A model generated the notes under the pieces. It ran no database searches, was not told where the DNA came from, and was given only the letters and a program-made list of their open reading frames with translations. DNA of 64,000 nucleotides from Pochonia chlamydosporia 170. Taxonomy: Eukaryota; Ascomycota; Sordariomycetes; Hypocreales; Clavicipitaceae. A program made the position numbers and the translations under genes. Shown piece by piece: positions 34,044 through 45,150 of this stretch (position 1 is its first letter; each line of letters begins with the position of its first letter). The stretch is taken from contig NW_019154043.1 in NCBI RefSeq assembly GCF_001653235.2, positions 372,001 through 436,000 on the forward strand, read 5' to 3'.

Positions 34044-35977
34044 TCTAATTATACGTGTAGTTAATAAGACATGACACGCCAGAGGCTGTCGTACTGTTCC
34101 ATTTGGAGAAAGTGTCTGGTGCTTGTATGCCCAAAATCCAGCAGTGGTTCGGCAGTGGGATGAATACGTGAGTACACATATGGACAACTTTGTGCATTTC
34201 GACATGGTGGTAGTGCTTGTTGAGAAAATATGAACTTTAACAGTGGTCGAGCGGCAAGAACGACGCCAAGAAGATTAATTCCCCCTGTTCGCAACTCTGG
34301 TCATTTTAAAACCCCTCAAAGCCGTGGTGGATCTGCAGAGGCTAATCTTTTCTCTATTTACGGAGCATATCCGAGAATAAAGCCTGCAAGTCCGTCATCA
34401 TAGGAACATTTGAAGCCTTGCCCTGGCATACGGGCTGGGGAACAGTCCCGAAGAGGCTCGAGCGTCTGGAAAGACGAGTTCCTCGTGGTATGGCCCCCAA
34501 ATTTCGGCCATTGCTCCGCCCCATGAAAACCGATGAATGCACGTATTTAGTTGAACTCGAAGAACCCGAGAATTGCACTGGCATCGTACTTCGTATGGCC
34601 GCGCTGAAATCCGACTCAGCTGGGGCTCAAAAACATTCAAAAGTACGCTCGTTGCCAAGGTTATCGCCCCTTGGATATGGGAGGGCTCAGATGTCTGGTT
34701 TCTTCAGGCATTGGAGCCAGTGGGCAGATTTTACAGATTAACATGGTGATGAACACTTATATTCTGAGACAACAGGGGCATGTAGATTCCCGTCACGGCG
34801 ATTGCTCCGGAGGCGTTCCAGGACCTTGTCTCTGAAAACCCGTCGCACAACCAAGGGGATTGTCCTTCTCCCAGAATAGTTGTCACAAAGCCGAGGTCAA
34901 ATCAACCGTCTCTTCGTAAGATATGCGCACAGTAGGTATAATCAAGGAGATTAACAGCATGCTGGAAGTCACAGGACTTTGAACATTGGGACTTAGTTTA
35001 CTCCACCTTGTCGCCAAAGTTTGCGATTTCAAAGGCCAATACCTAGAGGCGAAAACTACGTGTATATGCTCCCAGTGACCTTAACCAGATTTTATGAAGC
35101 GGAACCTTCTGCAATGTCTCATTTAGCAACCTCAGCCCCCAATCAGCTGAAGACACACTCCCCGGATCTTCTTGGACTAGCCAAGAATTGCCTTTGAAGC
35201 AGTGGGCAAACGCTTTGAACAATACACAGCCCAGCGCTTTGGTCTACATCATACGTATTTAGCAAATAATCAAGTCTCCCCCTCATGAAAACAAACTCGA
35301 AATTCACTGACTTCGTGGACTTTTTTTTTCAGGAGCAGTGCCACAGCCGCCCACGTTGCTTTTCAGCCTCCCTCCCTTGCCTCATGAGGAGCCAATCGCG
35401 GGATAAGCCGCAGGAACTGAAAAGGACTTATGCAGCGCTAACCCATGGTCGGAATTGATCTTCCAAAGGGTCGACCGCTCTGGTTCCACAGTCCCTGGGG
35501 GAGCCTGCCAAACGGTTGAACACCAACCCGACCCTGGAATCGGCATTGAGAGCTAGTTCCCCGTTTCCGCGGTCATAGATCGGCGAAGAAAGAAAAAGTG
35601 ACAGAATCCAAGGATAGGAAGATCGGCCGCCAAAGATCTACCCCTACGTAACATGAGTTTTCGCTCATTTCTTTTTCCATATGATGCTTCCTTTTTCGTC
35701 TTGTTGTTTAAAGAGGGCTGAGGGCCCGACACTAACGGGCCGCTCCGCACCGTTCGTAATTAGCAACACAGAAACAAGCCATTTTGACCGAGTTCTACAA
35801 ATATCGTTATTGTTTGGTCTTGAAAGGGAGCCTTTTCATCGATATACTTTCGACATCGATCTCACTCAGCTATAATTGTTCTCAGTAGCACCGGTCGTAT
35901 TCTACGTTTGCAATCACCAGTATTTGTTGTTCAATTGTGGATTATGAGACCTCCAGCATAGTCGCTCTGTCGTTCGT
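34044..35977. other. Intergenic, nothing firmly recognised
   Basis: An ORF at 34418-34741 lacks domains. A run of nine T occurs near 35320. The promoter of the next gene lies at the right end. Confidence 0.4.
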
Positions 35978-37307
35978 ATGGCGACATCGTCATGGCAAGT
36001 GGATGATTTGGGGAGTGTTGCTGATCAAGCATGCTGGGCTCTCTTTGCAGTAACTGCTGGTAAGTACTTTGTAAAGAATCTTTCCTTCATAGCTTCGGAT
36101 GAATTTAGTAACTATGCTGAGGGCCACGGACTAACAACTGCACTAGTTATTGTAATCCTTAGAGTTATATGTCGACTCTTTTTGAAACGAGGACCCCACG
36201 GCGGCATCGGTCTAGACGACTATATCACCATCTTCTGCGTTCTCGTACTTCTCGTAACATGCGTGCTAGTCAATATTGGGTCCTCCCATGGTCTAGGCAG
36301 ACACATGAAGACACTTGAACCAGAACAAATCGTGCAAGCCAACAGATGGAACGTCATAATCAGCTCCGTCCTAATATGGTCGTTCTCACTACCCAAATTT
36401 GCCATGGTGGCTATTCTAAAACGAATTCTCAGTTACGGATTAAAAACGACGATTGTCTTCTGGTTCCTGGCCCTCTCGTCCCAAGCTTGTATCCTCGCCA
36501 CGTCGGTATGGTGGTGGAAGCAGTGCACACCCATCGAGCGAGGATGGGACCGCACAATCGAAGGAACCTGTGCGCCGGTGAGCGTGCTGGCAAACCTGGG
36601 ATATTTCACTTCTGCTTATTCGGCGTTTCTTGATATTTTCTTTGCCATGTATCCGATACCCTTTGTTATGCGGCTCAATATGCCACTCAAGTCACGAATC
36701 GCGGTTTCAGTGGCACTTGGGCTGAGCGCGCTTGCTTGCATTGTGTCCATTTATAAGTTGGCGATTTTTGGGGAGATTTTTGAGATTCTCGCCGTGGATC
36801 CGACATGTAAGTTTGCAGTGAATTTCCTCATATAATCATTCTTTTTTAGGTGATGGGACTCCACATTTCATACCATGGAGAGTGTTCTCGTCAACAGATT
36901 CGGGATGCTAACCTGCTTTATTTACAGATCCAGTACCGTATCTTGACATCCTCGGAGTTGCGGAAGGCTCCATTCTGCTCATTTGTGCATCTCTTCCCAC
37001 GCTGGGACCGCTCGTCCGCTTGGTACGAGACCAATTCACCACACATCGGAGCTCGAGACAGCAGTCAAACAAAAGCGAAGGTAGTTCTCGTGTCATTGGA
37101 GGCCAATGGTCAGGGTACAAGGGCCAGAAACTTGATGATGGAGAGCACACGTCTATCAACGACAGGTCTATCAATGGTATGCTTTCCAGCGTAGACGACA
37201 TCCCGCTGGTTTCAAAGTCGGAAGACAGGGACGTTGAATCAGGCAACGTCGTTGGCAACACGAAGTCCGAGCATGTTCAAGGGCTTCCGAAGGCGACCAG
37301 GATGTGA
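35978..37307 (+). CDS. SAT4-type rhodopsin-like integral membrane protein
   Basis: Exons 35978-36059, 36147-36806 and 36928-37307 join in phase to 373 residues. The first intron (87 nt) is a multiple of three and without stops, so the sequence also reads through, but splicing joins FAVTA to VIVILRVICRLF as in the family and has a GACTAAC branch site. Family marks: GLDDYITIF after helix 1, GLGRHM, the Cys-containing extracellular WWKQCTP with ERGWDRTIEGTC, YPIPFVM, and, across the second intron, DPTYPVPYLDIL followed by EGSILLICASLPTLGPL. Seven helices are followed by a cytosolic tail of about 100 residues. The family's function is mostly unknown; some members sit in secondary-metabolite clusters or resemble Pth11-type receptors. 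Intact. Confidence 0.85.
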
Positions 37308-38075
37308 GCTGGCCACTCCCTGGTTTGGTGGCTGGTCCCTGGCACACTGTTGCATATCAACCCCCTGCGAGCGCGGTGATGAGTGGAATTAAACCACTCA
37401 TATCCAAGGGGACAGCTTTGTTATTGAACCGATCGTAACATCCGCAGTTTATTAAATAAAAGCAATAAGTTACACTCTTTACTTCGTATGTTCCAGGCAG
37501 TCCATGCTTCATTGTGAGCTTCCAAATGCACACCGGTTTTGTGAGGGCTCCGTGTAACCGATCGACAACAACAACCTCAGATATGATGTTGCACAACCCA
37601 ACCAACGTCACCACCCACAATTGCACAGCAGAGGAATGCGCCTGTGGCAGATTTAGCGTTCAGCAACCGGGATTCATAGAACCACTCAAGTGTACCACAA
37701 ACCTGGGACCAAATTCGCCGATGGCCGCCCAACCACCCACTGCACATGCCGCACCTCGCCAAACTCGCCTCCAGCAATGTGGCGTAACGGTGGAACGGGC
37801 CGGCTCATAGTGAGGCATGGCAACAATCTTAGCTCCCCATCATGAGAGACTATGGCCAGGATGGGACTAGCCAACCGTTCATCATTCATATCCCTTCCTC
37901 TCTGGCGGGGAACCACCGCGGAAAGTCTTCAAGAGAAACCTGTGAGGAAATTAGGCGGGGAAGAGAGGCATTTCGGTTTCCTGGTTGAAGTCATGGTCAT
38001 AAAATTCAATCTATTCGCATCCTTGTAGAGTCAAATCACACAAACCTTGCATCGCATATGCTGCTTACTCACACC
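37308..38075. other. Intergenic between membrane protein and methyltransferase
   Basis: No gene recognised; promoter of the O-methyltransferase lies at the right. An in-frame upstream ATG at 38058 could add six residues to it. Confidence 0.45.
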
Positions 38076-39260
38076 ATGGCCACGGCAGACAAACTGATTC
38101 AAGACCTGCAGGGTCTCGATGCGAAGACATTCGCGACCGAGGCTGAGCGTGTACGAGCCAGAGATGCCCTTTTTGGGGCCCTGAGACGCGTTCAGTCTCC
38201 ATGGGATATAGTGTGGGATCAAAACTGGGTAAACCCAGCTACCAATGCCTCCGTCAAGACTCTCATCGATGCAGGCATCTTTTCGAAGTGGGCAGAAGTG
38301 GGAGGCACGCCAAAAACATCTGCCGAGCTCGCTGAGCTCGTGGGAGCAGATGCCCTGCTTATTCGGCGCATGATGAGGCAAATTTCGGGTCAACATCTCG
38401 TGACTGAGACATCGGAGGACACCTTTGTTCCAACACCCTGGGCAAAGGCACTTGCCGAGGACCCTGCATTAACAAGCGTGTATGGCAAGTTCTACTCTCG
38501 GCTTAATAACCCCATGTTCATGAGCCTGCCGTACTTTTTGAAGGAACGGGGATTCAACAACCCGACAGACGTGACAGACTGCAATTGGCATTACTGGAGA
38601 GGCACCAAGGATGGATTCTTCCATGATGTTGGTACCGAACCAGAGCTGGGAGCTCACTTTCATGATGCTATGCAATGCCACTCAAAGTACAACCTAACGC
38701 CTTGGCCGGAGGTATACCCTACGGATAAAATTCTGGCTGCTGCCAAGGAAAAGCCAGACCGGACTCTGGTGGTTGACATTGGCGGCAGTAAGGGCCACGA
38801 TCTCGAAAAGTTCTACCTTCGTCACCCTGGTATCCCGGACGGTAGCCTCATTCTACAGGACTTACCTGAAGTTGTTAAAGACTTGACGCTTTCCAAAGCG
38901 ATTACGCCGGTGGAATATGACTTCTTCACAGAGCAGCCTGTCAAGGGTGCAGCCGCCTACTTCATGCATAATGTTCTTCATGATTGGGCGGATGAAAAGG
39001 CGGTATCGATTCTAAAAATCGTTGCAGATGCAATGGAGAAGGGCTACTCGCGACTACTTATACACGAGAGTCTCATTAGCGCTGTGAAGCCCCTAGCCAG
39101 AGTGACCACATCTGATATCACCATGATGGCTTGCCTGTCTGCTCAAGAAAGAGATGAGGGCGAGTGGAGAAGATTGATTGAAAAGGCTGGGTTGAAGGTG
39201 ATTAAGATTTGGAGGCCAGCACAGTCTGTGGAGAGTGTTATTGAGACTGAAGTGGCATGA
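38076..39260 (+). CDS. SAM-dependent O-methyltransferase (COMT/family 2 type)
   Basis: A single exon of 394 residues. An N-terminal winged-helix dimerisation region (SVKTLIDAGIFSKW, then LAELVGADALLIRRMMRQ) is followed by the SAM-binding glycine motif VVDIGGSKG (about 234-240), QDLPEVV, and the catalytic HNVLHDW (His about 302). Layout and length fit fungal secondary-metabolite O-methyltransferases that methylate phenolic hydroxyls. I chose the ATG at 38076 (CACCATGGCC, strong context) over an in-frame ATG 18 bases upstream. The gene lies between a SAT4-like membrane protein and an SDR, all on the plus strand, consistent with but not proof of a small tailoring group. The substrate is unknown. 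Confidence 0.9.
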   Translation: MATADKLIQDLQGLDAKTFATEAERVRARDALFGALRRVQSPWDIVWDQNWVNPATNASVKTLIDAGIFSKWAEVGGTPKTSAELAELVGADALLIRRMMRQISGQHLVTETSEDTFVPTPWAKALAEDPALTSVYGKFYSRLNNPMFMSLPYFLKERGFNNPTDVTDCNWHYWRGTKDGFFHDVGTEPELGAHFHDAMQCHSKYNLTPWPEVYPTDKILAAAKEKPDRTLVVDIGGSKGHDLEKFYLRHPGIPDGSLILQDLPEVVKDLTLSKAITPVEYDFFTEQPVKGAAAYFMHNVLHDWADEKAVSILKIVADAMEKGYSRLLIHESLISAVKPLARVTTSDITMMACLSAQERDEGEWRRLIEKAGLKVIKIWRPAQSVESVIETEVA

Positions 39261-40222
39261 TTTCTACTTGCAACGAGTTGAAGAATAATTTTTGTTGATA
39301 AGCGAGGACTCAATATACAGAAGAATATATCCACTTTAAGTTTAGGGTTGTCGCAGAAGAGATAAACGGAATTTGACCACAGCTTGTGCATATAGTAAAT
39401 TAAAATTACGAAGACGATATGGCTGCCTGGAAGCTCAAGCATCGAGATTAGAAACTGGATCGCGAATGTAAACCTGCAAGGGGAGGGGGAAACGGTAAGT
39501 CTCTCGTCCAGCGCGGCGATCTTGTTGTAAACTGACGACTCGGCATGGTCGGTCGTCGGTCGCAACATCAGACGGAATGGTATCGGGATCTGTAAAACTC
39601 AGTACTTACCACGGAGTGGGCACTCAAGAAAAATAAGTAGCCTGGAAGCCAAACGTTTGTACAGATTCCAAGACTTCTCAACTTGCATACCCTAGGGCAA
39701 CCACCGAGTCAGAAATTGAGAGCAAGCCCGCCATCAGTATTTAAAACTGGATTAAGTTTATTGGTGATTTATATACAATTCTGGTATTGCGGCCTGTGAA
39801 TAGCAAGGGCCCAAGTAATCCATGGGCAGCCTTGATGTGTCACCACCATATCTCAACAATTTTCCACAATGATTTCGTGTGGCACGACGCTGTCCGTCGC
39901 AACGGCTGGCCATCGACACGGGGGTAACAAAATCCGCCAAGGCTAGTTTGGGCACCAGCTTTGCGTAATAAAATGACGACACGAAAGTCTTTTTAATTAA
40001 GATTTTGCGGAGTCGGGCATTAAGAGTCCATATTGTCCGAGCAGGTTGGAACTCTTCAACCTGCTACTTGGCCCCGGCGGATATAAGAAAGCTTACCTCC
40101 GCATAGTTGCCCCACATTTGATTGGTGGTGTTTCCAGATCGGGAAGTTTTGGCTTAGACTTATCTGGAGATGAGTTCGGAGACTGGTGAGCTTGTTGCCG
40201 AACGCCAGAGCGAAAAATAAGT
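39261..40222. other. Intergenic and SDR promoter
   Basis: No gene recognised in this stretch between the methyltransferase and the dehydrogenase. Confidence 0.5.
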
Positions 40223-40230
40223 ATATATAC
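40223..40230 (+). promoter_or_regulatory. TATA-like box of the SDR gene
   Basis: ATATATAC lies about 125 bp upstream of the SDR start codon. Confidence 0.4.
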
Positions 40231-40354
40231 GGCTTGTTAGTTGCCTTTGGAAAAGATTAGGTGCTTCTTCTCTACTTGATTTAGCGGCAATTTACTTTGA
40301 GACTCTCAATACACTGCGTCCACAAAGGTCCCCAACAACTATCCTCAGCACACA

Positions 40355-41492
40355 ATGGCATCAGTAACACATGCCGAGTTTGGAGCAAACACTGAAGGTG
40401 TCGAGGTAGCCAAGGCATTTGCCGACGGGGTACGCGGAAAAACCATCCTAGTTACGGGAGGAAATAAAAACGGACTGGGATTTTCTGCCGCACACGCACT
40501 GGTATGTACAGTCATGCTTCTGAATTCTACGCCTATAACTAACACTCTGCTAGGCATCCCAATCTCCAAAGCAGATTATAATCACCGGTCGAAACGTAAA
40601 CAGGGTTCAAGAGTGCATCGATGCTATCAAGAAGGACTTCCCTGATATCGACTATCGCATCCTGCAAGTCGACCTCTCCAGCCAAGAATCAGTCCGCAAA
40701 GCAGGCGAAGAAGTCCTCTCCTGGCAAGATGTACCGAAGATCGATATTGTAATCAACAGTGCTGGTGTAATGGGCATCCAGGAACGCACTTTGTCAAAAG
40801 ATGGAATTGAACTGACATTTGCCACTAACCACATTGGACACTGGCTTCTCTCATGTTTGATTATGCCCAAGCTCATCAAGGCGGCCGAAACAAATCCAAA
40901 GGGAGCAACAAGAATTGTAAACGTTACATCTGGGTCACCGTTCATCTCAGGCATGCGATGGAGTGACATGACCTTTGACAAGAAGAACAAAGACCTACCC
41001 GAGGTGGAGCAGCCCGTATACAAGTTCTTTGAAACCTGGGGCTACAAGGACTCAGACCAGGTCGCCTATATTCCACTAGATAGCTACAACCGCAGCAAAG
41101 TGGCAAATGTGCTGTTTGGCATTGGCGCAAATAAGCGGCTCTTTGACAAGTATGGCATCCTGACGCTGGCTGTACATCCTGGTGTCATTACAACGGACCT
41201 TGGTAGGAACTTTCCGGAAGAGACTCTCGACGCTGTCAAGGAGATGAGCAAGAATGGAACGTTTACATATAAGAGTCTTGGTGCAGGGTCATCCACGGCA
41301 ATGGTTGCGGCTTTGGACCCAAAACTAGCTGTTGGTGTTGGCGAAACTCATAATGACAGTGAGAACTGGGGAAGCTTCATGGCTGATTGCCAGATTACGG
41401 GTAAGGCGAAACCTCAAGCAGTTTCTAGTCAGGAGGCAGAAAAGCTATGGGATGTTTCTGAGAAGCTCGTTGGTCAGAACTTCTCTTGGTAA
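40355..41492 (+). CDS. Short-chain dehydrogenase/reductase
   Basis: Exons 40355-40501 and 40554-41492 (52-nt intron, CTAAC branch site, phase 0) give 361 residues. The Rossmann nucleotide motif TGGNKNGLG is at about 34-42 (TGxxxGxG), NSAGV at about 117-121 is the NNAG equivalent, Ser in VNVTSGS and Tyr227-Lys231 (YNRSK) are the catalytic residues. HPGVITTDLG follows as in retinol-dehydrogenase/WWOX-like fungal SDRs. Reaction class: NAD(P)H-dependent carbonyl/alcohol interconversion; TGRN after strand 2 suggests NADP preference (inference). Its neighbour upstream on the same strand is an O-methyltransferase, so a joint role in tailoring a metabolite is possible. Intact; it is the last intact gene before the repeat-rich island. 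Confidence 0.9.
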
Positions 41493-41862
41493 ATAGCTCG
41501 CGGGTCATACATGAATTGTGTATGTAGTCAAACTTCTGGTGAGGAGGCTGTTGGTTGTGTGAAAGTGATAGCACTTTCACATGAGCTATTGTAAGAAGAA
41601 ATTAGAATTTACTACAGTTGAAATACATCTGAGCACATTCGACTTGGTATTTTGCTCCTCTTACTTGGTGCATCTTAGTCCAGTGCCTGTGGGAACAGCT
41701 CATCCAGCCACAATGCTGTACCCAGCTGACAACTTTATTCCCTTCTGTTGCTGGGAGACTAGGCCTCTTTCGGCTGCGGATCTGATGTAAGATGGCGTTC
41801 AGAGTCTCCAACCCCGGCTTGTTCAATGTACCTTAACTGCTCTTTGCCTTCTTCTGTAGTTT
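41493..41862. other. SDR 3' flank up to the island edge
   Basis: Nothing recognised. It includes a near-palindrome after the SDR stop (GTGAAAGTGATAGCACTTTCAC, about 41559-41580), a possible transcript-end hairpin. Confidence 0.4.
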
Positions 41863-41903
41863 GGGAGGCGCTGTTTGCCCCGCTGGGTTTGGTGGCACCC
41901 CAA
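41863..41903 (+). repeat. Terminal-motif copy A (left island edge)
   Basis: GGGAGGCGCTGTTTGCCCC followed by GGTGGCACC after a short gap. It matches copy B at 48633 in the same orientation and copies C (48596) and D (63351) in inverted orientation. Confidence 0.65.
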
Positions 41904-43255
41904 TCGGGCAAGGCGCCCTCGCCCACGCTTCACTAATGCCCCACTTTCTAGAGCTAGCTGTATAAATTCGCCGAACCTCCCACCACTTCGCCAACTTGTA
42001 CTCTTGACTTCAGTCTCCTCCCAACCGACGCATTTTTTCCCTCACGGCCTGCATACCATCCTGGCTTCATAATCCATGGATCCCCGATCATGCAGGTCCT
42101 TTCATTTCGCCGCCCTGTTTATTCGCTCCCCTGAGCCAGTTTGCCAGACCGACGCCCGTTTTAACACGCCAGCTACCCCCAGACCTACACAGAAGCCAGC
42201 CTGCGTGCCTTCTTTTCTTAACGAAATAGTTTCTTGAAGCCTGATCTATCTGATTTATTATTGACGACATACGAGTGCGTAACCTCGTCTTTGCCTTTGT
42301 TATTTAGTTTGTCCAGATAGGTTAAAGACATCTTGAGGCAACGCTCTTACTGTGAGCGATAATAGGCCTTAAGAAACACATATTTAATAACTTAGCTAAT
42401 AGTAAAAATGCCTTTTATCTAGTTTTAATATATTATTATTGCCTTTACAAGCTAAGATGTATAGCGCGCATTAATTTAGCCTATTATTATGTGCCTAGGA
42501 CAGCAAGATAGGATCTTTTGGAAACAAGACTAATGTAAAACTAACCCCTAACAGCGACTGTGGTTGGTTATGTGGATAACTTTGTGGAAATTGCCATTTG
42601 CATGAGGTTGGAATGCATTAATAGATGGGCATCAATAGTCCCACGCAGAAGACTTACGCGCATATTACCGAATCGACTGATGATGACTGCATGTTAGATG
42701 AAAGGAGAGCATCGTATATGCGTGCGTGTGACTATTGGAGTGTCAGGCTGACTGCAAAAGCTCTGCCACCGAGGCTGAATTTGCGGCAATATTGCCTGGA
42801 TGAGAAACATGTCCGAATCAGGCGCGGCAAATGTGGCCTGGCATCCTCATGATTGGTGATCAGAAGGATGTCATGAGACGGCTTCAAATCAACGGAACTC
42901 TGACTAGTTGCGACGACAAATTTGCGTTGACACAACGAGCAGACACGAGAGCAGATTTGCATCCACTTGGAAGTACTGAGCCGTTGTCAAGTATTATAAG
43001 GCGCTTGCCTTGGACTCCTGAATCAGAATCACACTCTTTTTCTCTCAAGTTATCAATTACATGTTCTTATGATGCTGACTCCTTATTTCTCTCGAAACCC
43101 AGTCTATCTGGTCACCATTAACGCACATGTCTGCTAACAGATCTTTTAGCAAACCGCCGTCCTGCGAGCAGCAGGAGCTATCGCAGCAATATAGAACTGA
43201 TGGGTTGTCTTAGGACGGATATTTGCCGCCCATAAGCACGATATCACAGTGCCAA
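41904..43255. other. Repeat-derived, partly AT-rich stretch
   Basis: No gene recognised. About 42300-42530 is strikingly AT-rich with many TTAATA/TAATAA words, resembling RIP-mutated repeat remnants seen later in the window. Confidence 0.45.
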
Positions 43256-44842
43256 ATGACTAGCAACAACGTGATAATGATTTCCTCTGATAAGGAATCT
43301 AACACGGACGATGGAATTAATGATGTTAATGACACATCGTGGAGTTCTTCGCCTTGCGGATCTCATTCGTCTATTGCAGGAAGCGACGCTTCCGGGGAGT
43401 TGGTAGAATCTTACGACGGAAAAATCGACCGTTGGTAAGTCTGAGGCAAACGGGTTCCAACAGTTCGGTTGTACTAATCATCGGTCCTCAGAACACCCTC
43501 GTCAACTTCTTGGCCCGACAGATCGTCCATCACCATCCGGGTCTGTGGCCGACGACTCTATGGAGATCCCATTTAGCCAGTTTGTATCCGTGCCACAAAT
43601 TCCAGTTTGCTCGGACAAAATGGCACCTGAACCGACAGGCTCGTTTAACGTTGCTCTAGAGCCTGATGATGAACTTTGCCCTTCCAATCAGCTTGAAACT
43701 CGAGACGCGACTTTGTCGAATTATGATGATTTTGTTGACAACAGGGATAACACTGACGCCTCGGCCAATGTCCGACAGGCAAGCAAAAGTTCTCCCATGC
43801 TTGTGCAATCAGGTACTAGGTCGTTTGACGAAGCGGCTGTCCGAATTTCAACCTAGGGGGGCAAGCTCTTAAATGCAACCAGCGACGATGCACGGGACCT
43901 CTCGGGCCACATTCGTCAAGAGCGTCACACGGTGGAATCAAAGACGCAGTGTCTTAATGAAGCCCATACCGGCGTCATCACCATGAACGACAGAGAAGGA
44001 AGCTCTATAATTCCTAACCTACATGGCAGTAGCAACAAGCGACGGCGCTGCAAACCTCGTGAGCCCGCAGACAGAGGAAGCGACAGTAATGATGAATTTG
44101 TTTTAACACAAAAGCTACCAAAGGCTAGCTTGCACCATCACAAACAAAATCCAAGCCATTATATCAAATCTAATAGACGCGTCACCAAACGGCGAGCAAG
44201 AGACCACGAGAATGTTTCACATACGAGTGGATGTGAGAATTTGGATACTACCATTGCAAGCTATGAAGAACGGCTCCTTTCAGATGCCGTACTCAAGTGC
44301 CAACGAGATAACGGGACGATGACGTTTCAAATGCAATTCACCCATACGCCCTCTCCCTGTGGTATCCACACCAAACATCCACAGACACTTAAACGCACGA
44401 ACCAGTCGCGAAGCCGGGCAGTAAAGCCTAGAGATGCTGGGTTGCTCAACGAAAGCTCCTTAACATTAAAGCAAGGCGTTCCCCTGCGTCATCAAGCGAC
44501 TCCGAGGACGACGACATTGATATCTACAGGGCAGAATTACTGGCTCAATGGGGTAAAAACACCTTCTTCCTGAGATGGGATGTTGACGGCAGCACTGGTT
44601 GGGAGCCGCGGAGGAACATCCTGGACAAGAAGATGCTGCACAACTTTGAGTCGAATTACGACGGATTTGATGAGGGAGTTGATGTTCTGGATACACCTGA
44701 AACCAAGGGCGACAAGCGAAAATATCTCTTGCATTTCCGTGGACGGCCGGCGGGTGAGGACTCTTGGGTTGATGAGAAGTTGTTGAGCCAGAGTCTTCTA
44801 GTAAAATCCAGGAAAAGGGGGCTGGATACCATTAGTACTTGA
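43256..44842 (+). pseudogene. Chromodomain-like chromatin protein gene, broken
   Basis: The C-terminal part reads KNTFFLRWDVDGSTGWEP then RRNILDKKM, and later YLLHFRGRP with EDSWVDEK, patterns typical of fungal chromodomain/chromo-shadow-like modules (WEPRRN). The N-terminus MTSNNVIMISSDKESNTDDG is acidic and SUMO-interacting-motif-like. A near-perfect intron (GTAAGT...TACTAAT...CTCAG, 43435-43491) follows, but exon 1 enters it one base out of phase. An extra A in the A5 run at 43420-43424 would explain this. A further in-frame TAG at 43854-43856 splits the long middle exon. The junction to the chromo part can be made by an intron GTATCC...TTAACATTAAAG (about 44363-44473). So one indel and one nonsense codon are the visible lesions. 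The middle is basic (KRRRCKPREP, RRVTKRRARD), fitting a nuclear role. Confidence 0.6.
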
Positions 44843-45150
44843 TATATGCGAAATCAAGACGTTCCTACGAGTATATCGATCCAACTTGCTTCTTACAGGG
44901 TTTTGAGACTGGGCAAACCCGCCGATTTAGGTCAAATTACCGGCTGGTTCAGGTAGCAGTGCATGATTCAGTTTTGTTTACTCTTCAATGAGAAATTGAC
45001 ACGTAAGATAGGCAGGAAGGTCAAGTGCACCAAGCCCGCCGTTCGTAGATTTGTTTTGAACGTATTGCAAATATGCCGGGTGCAATAAAGGGATACTAGC
45101 TTCTTCGTATTTTTCATAGCGAACGCTGTAAACATGCCAAAAATTCTCAA
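44843..45150. other. Convergent 3' intergenic
   Basis: Between the chromodomain-like gene and the HET gene; no feature recognised. Confidence 0.45.

Noticed and set aside
34418..34741. 107-codon plus-strand ORF overlapping ORFs on the other strand
   Set aside because: No family features and competing frames of equal quality.
36060..36092. A 33-nt intron GTAAGT...CATAG in the second SAT4-like gene
   Set aside because: Too short for a fungal intron; the 87-nt alternative to 36146 has a GACTAAC branch site and restores the conserved helix.
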